DNA of 64,000 nt. Source: Xinfangfangia pollutisoli (GTDB lineage Bacteria > Pseudomonadota > Alphaproteobacteria > Rhodobacterales > Rhodobacteraceae). Positions 29,481 to 37,357 of the stretch are shown piece by piece. Position 1 is the first letter of the stretch. The number at the start of each line of letters is the position of its first letter. The stretch spans positions 161,115 through 225,114 of the forward strand of contig NZ_JAICBZ010000001.1 of NCBI RefSeq assembly GCF_020179405.1, given 5' to 3'. The position numbers were made by a program, and so were the translations under genes. The notes beneath the pieces are model-generated. The model saw nothing but the letters and a program-made list of their open reading frames with translations, ran no database searches and was not told the DNA's origin.

Positions 29481-30408
29481 TGCGCACCCTTGGGTCAAGG
29501 AAAGCGATCAGCAGATCGGCGATCAGGTTGACGAGAACGAAGAAGCCCGTGGTGACCAGAAGCGTGCCGGTGACGATCGGATAGTTCCGCGCCGCGATGG
29601 AATCGTAGACCAGCTTGCCGATCCCGGGCCGGCCGAAGACGATCTCGGCAAAGACCGCGCCCGACAGCATCTGCCCGATCCCCATGCCCAGCACCGTGAT
29701 CGTGGGCAGGATCGCGATGCGCAGCACGTAATCATACATGATCTTGCGTTCCGACAGGCCGAAGGCGCGTGCGGTGCGGATGTGGTTCTCGCCCATCACC
29801 TCCAGCATCGAGGCGCGCAGGATCCGGGCGATATAGCCGATCCAGGCCAGGCCAAGCGCGACCGAGGGCAGGACCAGCCGGTGCAGCCGGTCGGCCAGGC
29901 CCTCGCCCGCGCCGATGGCGGGAAACCAGGACAGCTGGATCGCAAAGATCAGCAGCAGGTAGATCGCGATGACGAAAGACGGCACCGCCATGACCGAGAC
30001 GGACAGGACCGAGGTCACCCGGTCGAACAGGCTGCCGCGCTTGGTGGCCGACAGCACGCCCAGCCAGACGCCCGGCACGACGGCAACCACCATCGCGCCC
30101 AACACCAGATACAGCGTGTCGGGCAGCTGGGCCATGATGATCCGCGCGACCGGCACGCCCGAGATCGCATCGCTGCCCAGATCGCCCTGCAGAATGGTGC
30201 TGAAGAAGCGCCAGATCTGCACGATCACCGGCTGGTCGAGCCCCATCTTGATCCGATAGGTCTCGACCATGGCCTCGCTGGCCCGCGGCCCCAGCGCGGT
30301 GCGGACCGGATCGCCGGGAATGGCCCGCATCATCGCAAAAAGCGCTGCGATCACGGTCAGGATGACCGCAACCGCCAGAACGATCCGCCTTGCCAGATAG
30401 CCAAGCAT
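29464..30408 (-). CDS. Peptide ABC transporter permease (DppB type)
   Basis: 314 residues, starts MLGYLARRIVLAVAV, the standard DppB opening; the family motif GDPVRTALG follows. Six hydrophobic helices; EAA loop HIRTARAFGLSERKIMYDYVL. It follows the receptor gene by 9 bases and overlaps the DppC-type gene by 17. Confidence 0.95.
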   Translation of the reverse strand: MLGYLARRIVLAVAVILTVIAALFAMMRAIPGDPVRTALGPRASEAMVETYRIKMGLDQPVIVQIWRFFSTILQGDLGSDAISGVPVARIIMAQLPDTLYLVLGAMVVAVVPGVWLGVLSATKRGSLFDRVTSVLSVSVMAVPSFVIAIYLLLIFAIQLSWFPAIGAGEGLADRLHRLVLPSVALGLAWIGYIARILRASMLEVMGENHIRTARAFGLSERKIMYDYVLRIAILPTITVLGMGIGQMLSGAVFAEIVFGRPGIGKLVYDSIAARNYPIVTGTLLVTTGFFVLVNLIADLLIAFLDPRVRNVVSR

Positions 30409-30417
30409 CGGGGCCGA

Positions 30418-31995
30418 TCAGCCCCGCCCGAAGCGCGAAAGGATCGGCCAGCCATCGGGCCGCATCGCGGGCGCGACGCCGGCGGCCGACAGGGTGCCGA
30501 CCGGCTCGAAGGTCAGGAAGACGAAATCGCCCGATTCCTCCATCAGCTCCTGCATGCGGATATACATCGTGTCGCGCTTGGCGACATCCAGCTCGGTCGC
30601 GGCGTCACGGTTCAGCTGGTCGAATTCGGCATTGCTGAAGCGCTGCCAGTTCCAGATCCCGACCTGTTCGGTGGTGAACCAGGCGGTGGCCCAGCTGGGA
30701 TCGGGCTGCATGGTGAAGCTGAACAGGAACAGCTGCAGGTTTTTCCACTGATCGCCGTCGGCCTCGATGCCCAGGCTCCAGAAGCTGCCGCTTTCATATT
30801 GGTCGATCTGCACCGTCACGCCGATATCGGCCAGCAGCGCCTGGATGATCTGCGCCGCGGCCAGATCCTCAGCCGTTTGCTGGATCGACAGGGTGACGGT
30901 CAGGCCCGACACGCCCGCTTCGGCCAGCAGGCTGCGGGCCAGGTCGGGATCGTAATTATAGGTGTTCTCGGCGCGATGCCCGGGCAGGCCGGGGGCGATG
31001 ATGCCGGCGGCGGGGCTGGCGGCGCCCAGATAGGCGGCCTCGACCACCGCATCGCGGGCGATGCCATGCTGGATCGCGCGGCGCACCTTCTGGTCGGTCA
31101 GATCGGCATTGGCCTCGTTCATGCCCAGCCAGTAATAGTTCAGCGCGGTGAACTGGTCGAAGCGCCCGCCCTTCGGCGCCCCCGCCGCAAAGCGCGGGAT
31201 CGACGAGATCGAGGTCTGCGCATGGTCCAGATCGCCCGCTTCGAAGCCCAGCTCGGCCGTTTTCGGATCTTCGATCGGGATCAGGATCAGCTCGTCGAAT
31301 TCCACGTCGAACAGTTTGAAATCCGGGTTCTTTTCCAGCACCAGCCGGGTGCGCGGCTGCCATTCGCGAATGCGGTAGGGCCCCGAGGTCACCGGCGGCT
31401 CGGTCGCGAATTTGCCATTCGCGGCCTCGATCGCGGCCTTGGGCAGGATGATGCCGCTGGTCGCGGGCAGGGTGGTGGTGAACAGCGGCGCGAAGGGCGC
31501 CTTCAGCACGATCGTGCCGGTATGGCGGCCGGTCACCTCGACATGGTCCAGCTGCGCCCAGTCGGCGGCATAGGGCGATTGCACGGCCGGATCGGCGATG
31601 CGTTCCCACGAGAATTTGGCGTCTTCGGCGGTCATCTCGCCATAGTCGCCGGAATACAGGATGCCGGGGTGCAGCTCGAAGCCGATATGGGTGTCGTCGA
31701 TCACGGTGATCGACTTCAGCGCCAGCGGCTGGGCCTTGAATTCAGCGGTGCCGGTTTCGAACTGCATCGCATAGGCAAAGATGCATTCCATCACCAAGGC
31801 GTCCGAGCCCGAGGTCCAGAAGGCCGGATCCAGGTTCGAGATGTCGGCATAAAGCCGGGCGCGCAGCCGGCCGCCCTCGGCGCTGACCTGCGCCAGCGCC
31901 GGATGGCTGCGCAGCGCCAGCCCCGCGGTTCCCAGCGCCAGCGTCGAGGCGATGAAGCCGCGCCGCGAAACGGCGGTCATGTCAATCTTGGCCAT
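30418..31995 (-). CDS. Peptide/opine-type ABC substrate-binding protein (family 5), Tat-exported
   Basis: 525 residues. The N terminus carries a twin-arginine motif (SRRGFIAS) and hydrophobic stretch with cleavage near PALAQ, so it is likely exported folded by Tat. Family 5 features: LRARLYADISNLDPAFWTS start and repeated long beta segments ending in a TFEPVG region. ATG at 31995 is preceded by GGAAGGG. It supplies ligand to the permeases directly downstream. Confidence 0.93.
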   Translation of the reverse strand: MAKIDMTAVSRRGFIASTLALGTAGLALRSHPALAQVSAEGGRLRARLYADISNLDPAFWTSGSDALVMECIFAYAMQFETGTAEFKAQPLALKSITVIDDTHIGFELHPGILYSGDYGEMTAEDAKFSWERIADPAVQSPYAADWAQLDHVEVTGRHTGTIVLKAPFAPLFTTTLPATSGIILPKAAIEAANGKFATEPPVTSGPYRIREWQPRTRLVLEKNPDFKLFDVEFDELILIPIEDPKTAELGFEAGDLDHAQTSISSIPRFAAGAPKGGRFDQFTALNYYWLGMNEANADLTDQKVRRAIQHGIARDAVVEAAYLGAASPAAGIIAPGLPGHRAENTYNYDPDLARSLLAEAGVSGLTVTLSIQQTAEDLAAAQIIQALLADIGVTVQIDQYESGSFWSLGIEADGDQWKNLQLFLFSFTMQPDPSWATAWFTTEQVGIWNWQRFSNAEFDQLNRDAATELDVAKRDTMYIRMQELMEESGDFVFLTFEPVGTLSAAGVAPAMRPDGWPILSRFGRG

Positions 31996-32017
31996 AAGTC
32001 ACGTCCCTTCCTGTGCC

Positions 32018-32040
32018 GGCGCCCGGACGGCGCCCTTTTT
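32018..32040 (+). terminator. Plus-strand terminator-like hairpin in an all-minus operon
   Basis: GGCGCC-N5-GGCGCC (32018-32034) followed by C and five T's (32036-32040) on the plus strand. Both flanking genes are on the minus strand, so as read it would stop only antisense transcripts; on the minus strand it is just a hairpin between the hydrolase and receptor genes. Confidence 0.45.
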
Positions 32041-32058
32041 CGTTTGATGTCCGCCGGG

Positions 32059-34041
32059 TCAAAGCCTGGGGACAGAGTCCTGATGGCGGCGGTCAAAGAC
32101 CATCCGCTCGCCTTCCCAGGCGGTGATGCGCTGGACGATGTGGAAATCCTGCGCATCGGCCCAAAGGCTGGTGACCACGCGGCTGCGGGTCTGCCAGTCG
32201 CCCCGCCCGAGGCTGCGGTCCCAGGTGATGTCGACCCGCGCGCTGGCCGGGTCGTCCTTGCGGATCGACCAGATCTCTTCCACGCTGGAGCCGGTGGTCA
32301 GGCCATGGGTCAGATCCTCGGTCAGGGGCGTGGTGCCGGCAATGATGATGCGGGTCTCGCCGGTCGCCGGGTCGGTTTCCACCCGTTTCGATTCCACCGT
32401 TTCCGAATGGTATTTCAGCGCCAGCGGCGGGGCGCCGGTGGGCGGGCCGAATTGCACCTCGTCGCCACTGGCCAGGGGGCGCAGCGGCAGCGACAGCTGC
32501 CCGGCCGAGATCGTGACACTCACCGGCGCCGCTTCGGGCCAGATGAACGGCCAGTAGCTGGTCGACACCGCCACCCGCAGCCGATGGCCGGCGGGCAGGC
32601 GATAGGCGATCTGGTCCAGATCCAGCGCCACCTCGACCGGCACGCCCGGCGCCAGATCCTTCAGCGTCTCGAACCCGTCGCGATGGCGCAGGTTCAGCAT
32701 GCCCAGCGTGATCAGCGCCGAGGTGCCATCGGGGCGCAGGTCGCACAGCCGCACCGCGATCTGGGCCCGCGGCTGGTCGGCCGCCAGCGTCAGGCGCAGG
32801 CGCGGAGCGCCGACGATATCGCAGGTCTCGGCCAGGGGGGCCGAGTCGAAACAGGCCGACAGCGCGTCGTCCTGCTGCTGGTCATCGGGCAATTCGCCGG
32901 GGCCGAAGCCGAAGGGGAAATATTCGCCGGTCGCCAGGCCAACCGCGGTCGAGGGCCGGGCCTGCTGGGCGAAGGGGGCGGCCGCCGGATCGGCGGCAAG
33001 GCTGCCCGCGCCCAGATGGAACACCCGCTCGGCAATCCGCGGCGAGGGCCATTCGGCCTCGGTGATCCAGCGGCCCGGGCGATGGCTGAACGAGGTTTCG
33101 GGCTTCACACTGTCCATCAGCCAGGCGGTATAGGCCGGCGCGCGCTCGGCGCCATTGTCTTTGCCCTTCAGCCAGCGGTCCCACCAGATCAGCGCCTCGT
33201 GCAGAAAGTCGATACGCGGCCCCGGCACGGCCAGATGCGGGTATTTGTGGTTCCAGGGCCCGACCAGCGCGCGCACCGGCGCCTTCAGATTGGCCGCCAG
33301 ATGCGCGGGCGTGTTGCGATAGCCGTCATGCCAGCCGCCGATGGCAAAGACCGCAGCCCCGATCGCGTCGTAATCCTCGCAGACCGAGCCGTGTTTCCAA
33401 TAGGCGTCGCGGCTTTGGTGGCGGTGCCAGGTCTCGGCCAGGAAGGGCATATGCTCCAGCCGGTTCAGCCAGATCTCGCGCCAGGCCTCGCCCACCAGGG
33501 CCGGGTCAGGCGGCGGCGAGAACCAGGAACTGGCGGTCGCCGCCCAGCCGATATTCTCGCCCAGCAGGCAGCCGCCCTTGTAATGGATGTCATCGGCAAA
33601 GCGGTCGGTGGTGGAACACAGGCTGATCACCGCCTTCAGCGCCGGCGCCCCGTTGGCGGCGGCCTGCAACGAGTTGAACCCGCCCCAGGAGATGCCCATC
33701 ATCCCCACCGCGCCACTGCACCAGTCCTGCCGGGCGATCCAGGCGATCACATCCTGCGCATCCTGCATTTCCTGGGCGGAATATTCGTCGTCGAACAGGC
33801 CCTCGGATTCGCCGCAGCCGCGCATGTCGACGCGCAGGCAGGCATAGCCCTGGCGGGCGAACCAGGGATGGGTGATCTGGTCGCGCTGCGCGGTGCCGTC
33901 GCGCTTGCGATAGGGCAGGAATTCCAGAATCGCCGGAACCGGATGGCGGGGCGCATCTTCCGGCATCCAGACCCGGGCCGACAGCCTGGTGCCATCGGGC
34001 AGATGAATGGCCATATCCGGTGTTTCGACGATTTCAGTCAT
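32059..34041 (-). CDS. CocE/NonD-family serine hydrolase (X-Pro dipeptidyl peptidase S15 type)
   Basis: 660 residues from ATG at 34041 (GGAAGAG upstream). Alpha/beta hydrolase domain with Ser118 in GISWGGF, Asp239 in GGWHDGY and His265 in GPWNHKYP, then a C-terminal jelly-roll (X-Pro dipeptidyl peptidase C) domain from about 390. The family includes cocaine esterase, glutaryl-7-ACA acylase and X-Pro peptidases, so ester or amide bonds are possible targets. No signal peptide seen. First gene of the peptide-transporter operon, which ends in a second serine peptidase. Confidence 0.92.
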   Translation of the reverse strand: MTEIVETPDMAIHLPDGTRLSARVWMPEDAPRHPVPAILEFLPYRKRDGTAQRDQITHPWFARQGYACLRVDMRGCGESEGLFDDEYSAQEMQDAQDVIAWIARQDWCSGAVGMMGISWGGFNSLQAAANGAPALKAVISLCSTTDRFADDIHYKGGCLLGENIGWAATASSWFSPPPDPALVGEAWREIWLNRLEHMPFLAETWHRHQSRDAYWKHGSVCEDYDAIGAAVFAIGGWHDGYRNTPAHLAANLKAPVRALVGPWNHKYPHLAVPGPRIDFLHEALIWWDRWLKGKDNGAERAPAYTAWLMDSVKPETSFSHRPGRWITEAEWPSPRIAERVFHLGAGSLAADPAAAPFAQQARPSTAVGLATGEYFPFGFGPGELPDDQQQDDALSACFDSAPLAETCDIVGAPRLRLTLAADQPRAQIAVRLCDLRPDGTSALITLGMLNLRHRDGFETLKDLAPGVPVEVALDLDQIAYRLPAGHRLRVAVSTSYWPFIWPEAAPVSVTISAGQLSLPLRPLASGDEVQFGPPTGAPPLALKYHSETVESKRVETDPATGETRIIIAGTTPLTEDLTHGLTTGSSVEEIWSIRKDDPASARVDITWDRSLGRGDWQTRSRVVTSLWADAQDFHIVQRITAWEGERMVFDRRHQDSVPRL

Positions 34042-34114
34042 GCCCGACGCTCTTCCCATGGTCATCCCGGCCCTGTGGCAGGGGGTTGGGGAAAAAAAGA
34101 AGACCGGGCGCGGC

Positions 34115-34143
34115 TTGCCAATTGCGCGCTTTTACGCTAGATA
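34115..34143 (+). promoter_or_regulatory. Candidate sigma-70 promoter for the HTH regulator
   Basis: TTGCCA (34115-34120) and TAGATA (34138-34143) with an exact 17-base spacer, 40 bases before the ATG at 34183. An AAGGGGCGTAAGGA stretch provides the ribosome site. The opposite operon begins at 34041, so the 141-base gap holds both promoters. Confidence 0.55.
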
Positions 34144-34182
34144 ACGCGGGTTTTCGCGAGGTTGCGCAAAGGGGCGTAAGGA

Positions 34183-34977
34183 ATGGCGGCGCCGACGGGG
34201 CGGACGGCTGAAATTTTTTCCCGTTCCTTGCGGAATCTTTGCGCAAGCCGGGCCTCGGTTTCGCTGATCTGCCGGGAAATCGGCATCAACCGGCAGCAGT
34301 TCGACCGCTATCTGACCGGGGCATCGCTGCCTTCGGCGCATAATCTGCGGCGGATCGCGCGCTATTTCGCGCTTAGCGAGCAGCAGCTTCTGTCGGGTCA
34401 GCTGGATGACACGGTGGGTGCGCCCGGGCTGGAGGCGCCTTCGTCCTTTGCCGCGGCATTGCAGCCCGAACCGGGCGAGTTGGCCGCGCTGCGCCACTAT
34501 CTGGGCTTCTACTTCTACTATTTCCTCACGCCGTCCTGGCCGGGCCAGGTGCAATGCGGATTGCTGCAGCTGTACGAGCGCGACCACCGGGTGCTGACGC
34601 GCTATATCGGCCGGGTGCAGGACCCGGATTATGGCCGGATCACCCGGTCGCGCTTTCATGGCCATGCGGTGCTGCGCGGCGACCGGATCTTCATCCTGGA
34701 ACATGCGCGCGGCCCGGTCGACGGCTTCGGCCAGACCATCCTGTATGCCGCGCATCGCCATCAGGCGAATTACCTGACCGGCATGGCCTCGGGGATCGGC
34801 TGGCATCCGCATCGCGGGCCCTTCGCCTCGCGGGTGATCCTGCGGCGGTTGCGGGTGAACCTGACCCTGCGCGAAGCGCTGACCGCCTGCGGGTTGTTCC
34901 GCATCAATGGCAGCAACCTGGATCCGATCGTGCGCAATTTCTTCAGCACCTCTGAGACGATGTTCATGACCGGCTGA
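34183..34977 (+). CDS. XRE-like helix-turn-helix regulator with unknown C-terminal domain
   Basis: 264 residues. Residues about 12-65 form an XRE-type HTH (SLICREIGINRQQFDRYL, then PSAHNLRRIARYF). The remaining about 180 residues, with a Tyr/Phe-rich LGFYFYYFLTPSWPG segment and a histidine-rich AHRHQANYLTGMASGIGWH stretch, match no ligand domain I can name with confidence. It is divergent from the hydrolase/peptide-transporter operon and therefore a plausible local regulator of it. Its AT-rich promoter stands out in this GC-rich DNA. Confidence 0.85.
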   Translation: MAAPTGRTAEIFSRSLRNLCASRASVSLICREIGINRQQFDRYLTGASLPSAHNLRRIARYFALSEQQLLSGQLDDTVGAPGLEAPSSFAAALQPEPGELAALRHYLGFYFYYFLTPSWPGQVQCGLLQLYERDHRVLTRYIGRVQDPDYGRITRSRFHGHAVLRGDRIFILEHARGPVDGFGQTILYAAHRHQANYLTGMASGIGWHPHRGPFASRVILRRLRVNLTLREALTACGLFRINGSNLDPIVRNFFSTSETMFMTG

Positions 34978-35408
34978 GCGGGGCCCGCATCGGTGTTGCG
35001 CGCGATTGGCCGGATCCGCGCGCCCGGTTAACGATTTATTTACATAATATCACTTATCGGAATCCGGCAAGGCGCACGCCTGCCGCCCGCGACCGATCCC
35101 CAACCATGATTTCTTGACCCCCGGGCCTTGGCCTTCGCAGTCACGGGCCGCTGGCACAATCCCGGGCGCGGGACAGGCCGCGTGCCGGCGTGCCTTGTCG
35201 CCTGTCTAGCGGGGGCCGAACTGGTGTAGAAGATGTGATATATCGTTAGATCAAAACACGTTGCATGCGATGGCTGCGCTGATTTCCTGCACATGGCCCA
35301 TGTTTCATGGGTTTCATGCGCAAAGCTGCGTTTCAAAAGTGATATAACACTATTGACAGAATCCTGATTCGATCTGAATGATGGCCCTGTCCGAAGGGGA
35401 AATCAGAT
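34978..35408 (+). promoter_or_regulatory. 431-base regulatory gap with three GTGATAT motifs
   Basis: No credible gene. It is unusually AT-rich in places. GTGATAT occurs at 35047-35053 (minus strand), 35235-35241 and 35339-35345. The last copy is part of GTGATATAACAC (35339-35350), nearly palindromic (10 of 12), immediately before TTGACA (35353-35358), a perfect -35 box; the -10 box is not clear. Likely the control region of the operon starting at 35409. The GntR protein encoded at the operon's far end (47530) is a candidate binder. Confidence 0.5.
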
Positions 35409-36335
35409 ATGACGAAGCCGGTTATCGCAGTCATCGGGGCGGGTCTGATCGGGCGGTCCTGGTCGGTTCTGTTCGGCGCTGCGGGCCACGAGGTTCGGCT
35501 TTGCGACATGTCGCAAGCGGCCTTGGATCTGGCGCGGCAATGGCTGGCCGAACAGCTGTCGCCGGCGGCGCTGAGCCGCATCCGCTTTTGCACCGGGCTG
35601 GATGAGGCGCTGGCGGGCGCCGATTACGTGCAAGAGGCCGCGCTGGAAGATCTGGCGGTGAAACAGGCGCTGTTTCGCTCCATCGAGGATCAGGTCGGCG
35701 CCGATTGCGTGCTGGCCTCGTCGACCTCGGCGCTGCTGCCCGACGATATCTTTGCCGCGATGCGCCGGCCCCAGCGCTGCCTTGTCGCGCATCCCGCCAA
35801 TCCGCCGCATCTGCTGCCGGTGGTGGAACTGGTGCCCGCCCCCGCGACCGACCCCGCCCTTCTGGACCGGGTCGCCGCGATGATGACGGATCTCGGGCAG
35901 GACGTGATCCGGGTGCGCATCAGCCAGCCGGGCTTCGTGCTGAACCGGCTGCAATCTGCGCTGGTGGAAGAGGCGCTGCGGCTGGTCGCCGGCGGTGTGG
36001 CCAGCCCCGAGGATGTCGACCGCGCCGTGCGCTCGGGTCTGGGGATGCGATGGGCCTTTGCCGGCCCGTTCGAGGTGATGGACCTGAACGCCAGCGGCGG
36101 GTTCGCCGATTATGCGGCCCGGCTGGGCCCCGCGCTGGCCGCCTCGGCGCCGGGGGGCAGCGCGACCAGCGGCTGGAGCGGCAAGGCGCCGGCGCTGATC
36201 GCCCAGGCGCGACGCGAAACGCTTGATCTGAAAGCAATTCCGGCGCGGCAGACCTGGCTGGCCGGCAAGTTGCAAGAACTGCGTCGGTTGAAGCAGCTGG
36301 CGCGGGAAGAATCCTCTGAAGGAGCATTGTCGTGA
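35409..36335 (+). CDS. 3-hydroxyacid dehydrogenase, lambda-crystallin/L-gulonate 3-dehydrogenase type
   Basis: 308 residues. N-terminal NAD loop GAGLIGRSW and the family wording of lambda-crystallin (CRYL1): AHPANPPHLLPVVELVPAP, GFVLNRLQSALVEEALRLV and GLGMRWAFAGPFEVMDLNA. Members oxidise free 3-hydroxy acids (L-gulonate, carnitine-like or 3-hydroxybutyrate-like) to 3-keto acids with NAD+, without CoA. It overlaps the next gene (BKACE) by 4 bases, and BKACE enzymes need just such a 3-keto acid, so the two should act in sequence. About 60 residues of C-terminal tail are extra compared with the shortest relatives. Confidence 0.92.
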   Translation: MTKPVIAVIGAGLIGRSWSVLFGAAGHEVRLCDMSQAALDLARQWLAEQLSPAALSRIRFCTGLDEALAGADYVQEAALEDLAVKQALFRSIEDQVGADCVLASSTSALLPDDIFAAMRRPQRCLVAHPANPPHLLPVVELVPAPATDPALLDRVAAMMTDLGQDVIRVRISQPGFVLNRLQSALVEEALRLVAGGVASPEDVDRAVRSGLGMRWAFAGPFEVMDLNASGGFADYAARLGPALAASAPGGSATSGWSGKAPALIAQARRETLDLKAIPARQTWLAGKLQELRRLKQLAREESSEGALS

Positions 36336-37282
36336 GCGAGAAGAAAGCGAAATCCGGCAGCAAGGTGATCATCACCTGTGCGGTCACCGGCTCGATCCAC
36401 ACGCCGACCATGTCGGATCACCTGCCGCTGACCCCGGACGAAATCCGCGACGGGGCGATCGGGGCGGCACAGGCCGGGGCGGCGATCCTGCATCTGCATG
36501 CGCGCAATCCGGTCGATGGCAGCCCGACGCCCTCGCCCGATGTGTTCCGCGAATTCCTGCCGCAGATCGCCGAGGCGACCGATGCGGTGCTGAACATCAC
36601 CACCGGCGGCGGCCATAACATGACGGTGCAGGAACGCCTGGCCGCCCCGCTGGAATTCAAGCCCGAGATGTGTTCGCTGAACATGGGCTCGATGAATTTC
36701 GGCCTGTTCCCGATGCTGGAGCGCTATCCGAACTGGAAGCATGATTGGGAGCCGAAATACCTTGAGAATTCCCGCGACTTCATCTTCCGCAACACCTTCA
36801 AGGATATCGAATATATCCTGAAGCATCTGGGCGACGACTGCGGCACCCGCTTTGAATTCGAATGCTACGATATCGGCCATCTTTACACGCTGGCGCATTT
36901 CCTGGAACGCGGGCTGGTGAAGCCGCCGCTGTTCGTGCAGTCGATCTTCGGCATTCTGGGTGGCATTTCGGCAGACCCTTCCAATGTGATGCATATGCGC
37001 GAAACCGCTGAAAAGCTGTTTGGTACGGATTACCAATGGTCGATCCTGGCCGCCGGGCGCCACCAGATGGGGCTTTGCACCATGGGCGCGATCCTGGGCG
37101 GCAATGTGCGGGTGGGGCTGGAGGATTCGCTTTACCTGGGCAAGGGCCAGATGGCCAAAAGCAATGCCGATCAGGTGACCAAGATCCGCCGCATCCTGGA
37201 AGACCTTTCGCTTGAGATCGCCAGCCCCGCCGAGGCGCGGCAGATGCTGGATCTGAAAGGGGCCGCGGCCACCGCGATCTAG
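36332..37282 (+). CDS. BKACE-family beta-keto acid cleavage enzyme (DUF849)
   Basis: 316 residues, GTG start overlapping the previous stop (GTGA). Zinc ligands His54 and His56 in ILHLHARNP, the TTGGGH loop, and the Glu in GNVRVGLEDSLY match 3-keto-5-aminohexanoate cleavage enzyme (Kce). The Kce residue that binds the substrate amine (Glu in TGAETT) is replaced here (TGSIHTP), so a different beta-keto acid is expected. Reaction type: beta-keto acid plus acetyl-CoA gives acetoacetate and a new acyl-CoA. Its partner dehydrogenase is encoded just before it. Confidence 0.93.
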   Translation: MSEKKAKSGSKVIITCAVTGSIHTPTMSDHLPLTPDEIRDGAIGAAQAGAAILHLHARNPVDGSPTPSPDVFREFLPQIAEATDAVLNITTGGGHNMTVQERLAAPLEFKPEMCSLNMGSMNFGLFPMLERYPNWKHDWEPKYLENSRDFIFRNTFKDIEYILKHLGDDCGTRFEFECYDIGHLYTLAHFLERGLVKPPLFVQSIFGILGGISADPSNVMHMRETAEKLFGTDYQWSILAAGRHQMGLCTMGAILGGNVRVGLEDSLYLGKGQMAKSNADQVTKIRRILEDLSLEIASPAEARQMLDLKGAAATAI

Positions 37283-37357
37283 GGGCCGGGCCACCGGCCC
37301 GCGCCCTTCCGACAAATGAGAGCCACGCCAAAGTGGTCTTCAGCAACAGGAGAGACT

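Noticed and set aside
29368..34140. Plus-strand open frame of about 1590 codons opposite the peptide transporter operon
   Set aside because: It lies antisense to five well-supported genes, has low-complexity Arg/Gly/His/Gln-rich translation with no domain, and is the usual GC-rich mirror frame.
34978..35408. Small minus-strand gene in the gap (about 98 codons at 35040-35336)
   Set aside because: No ribosome site, no domain, and the stretch carries promoter-like and operator-like motifs instead.
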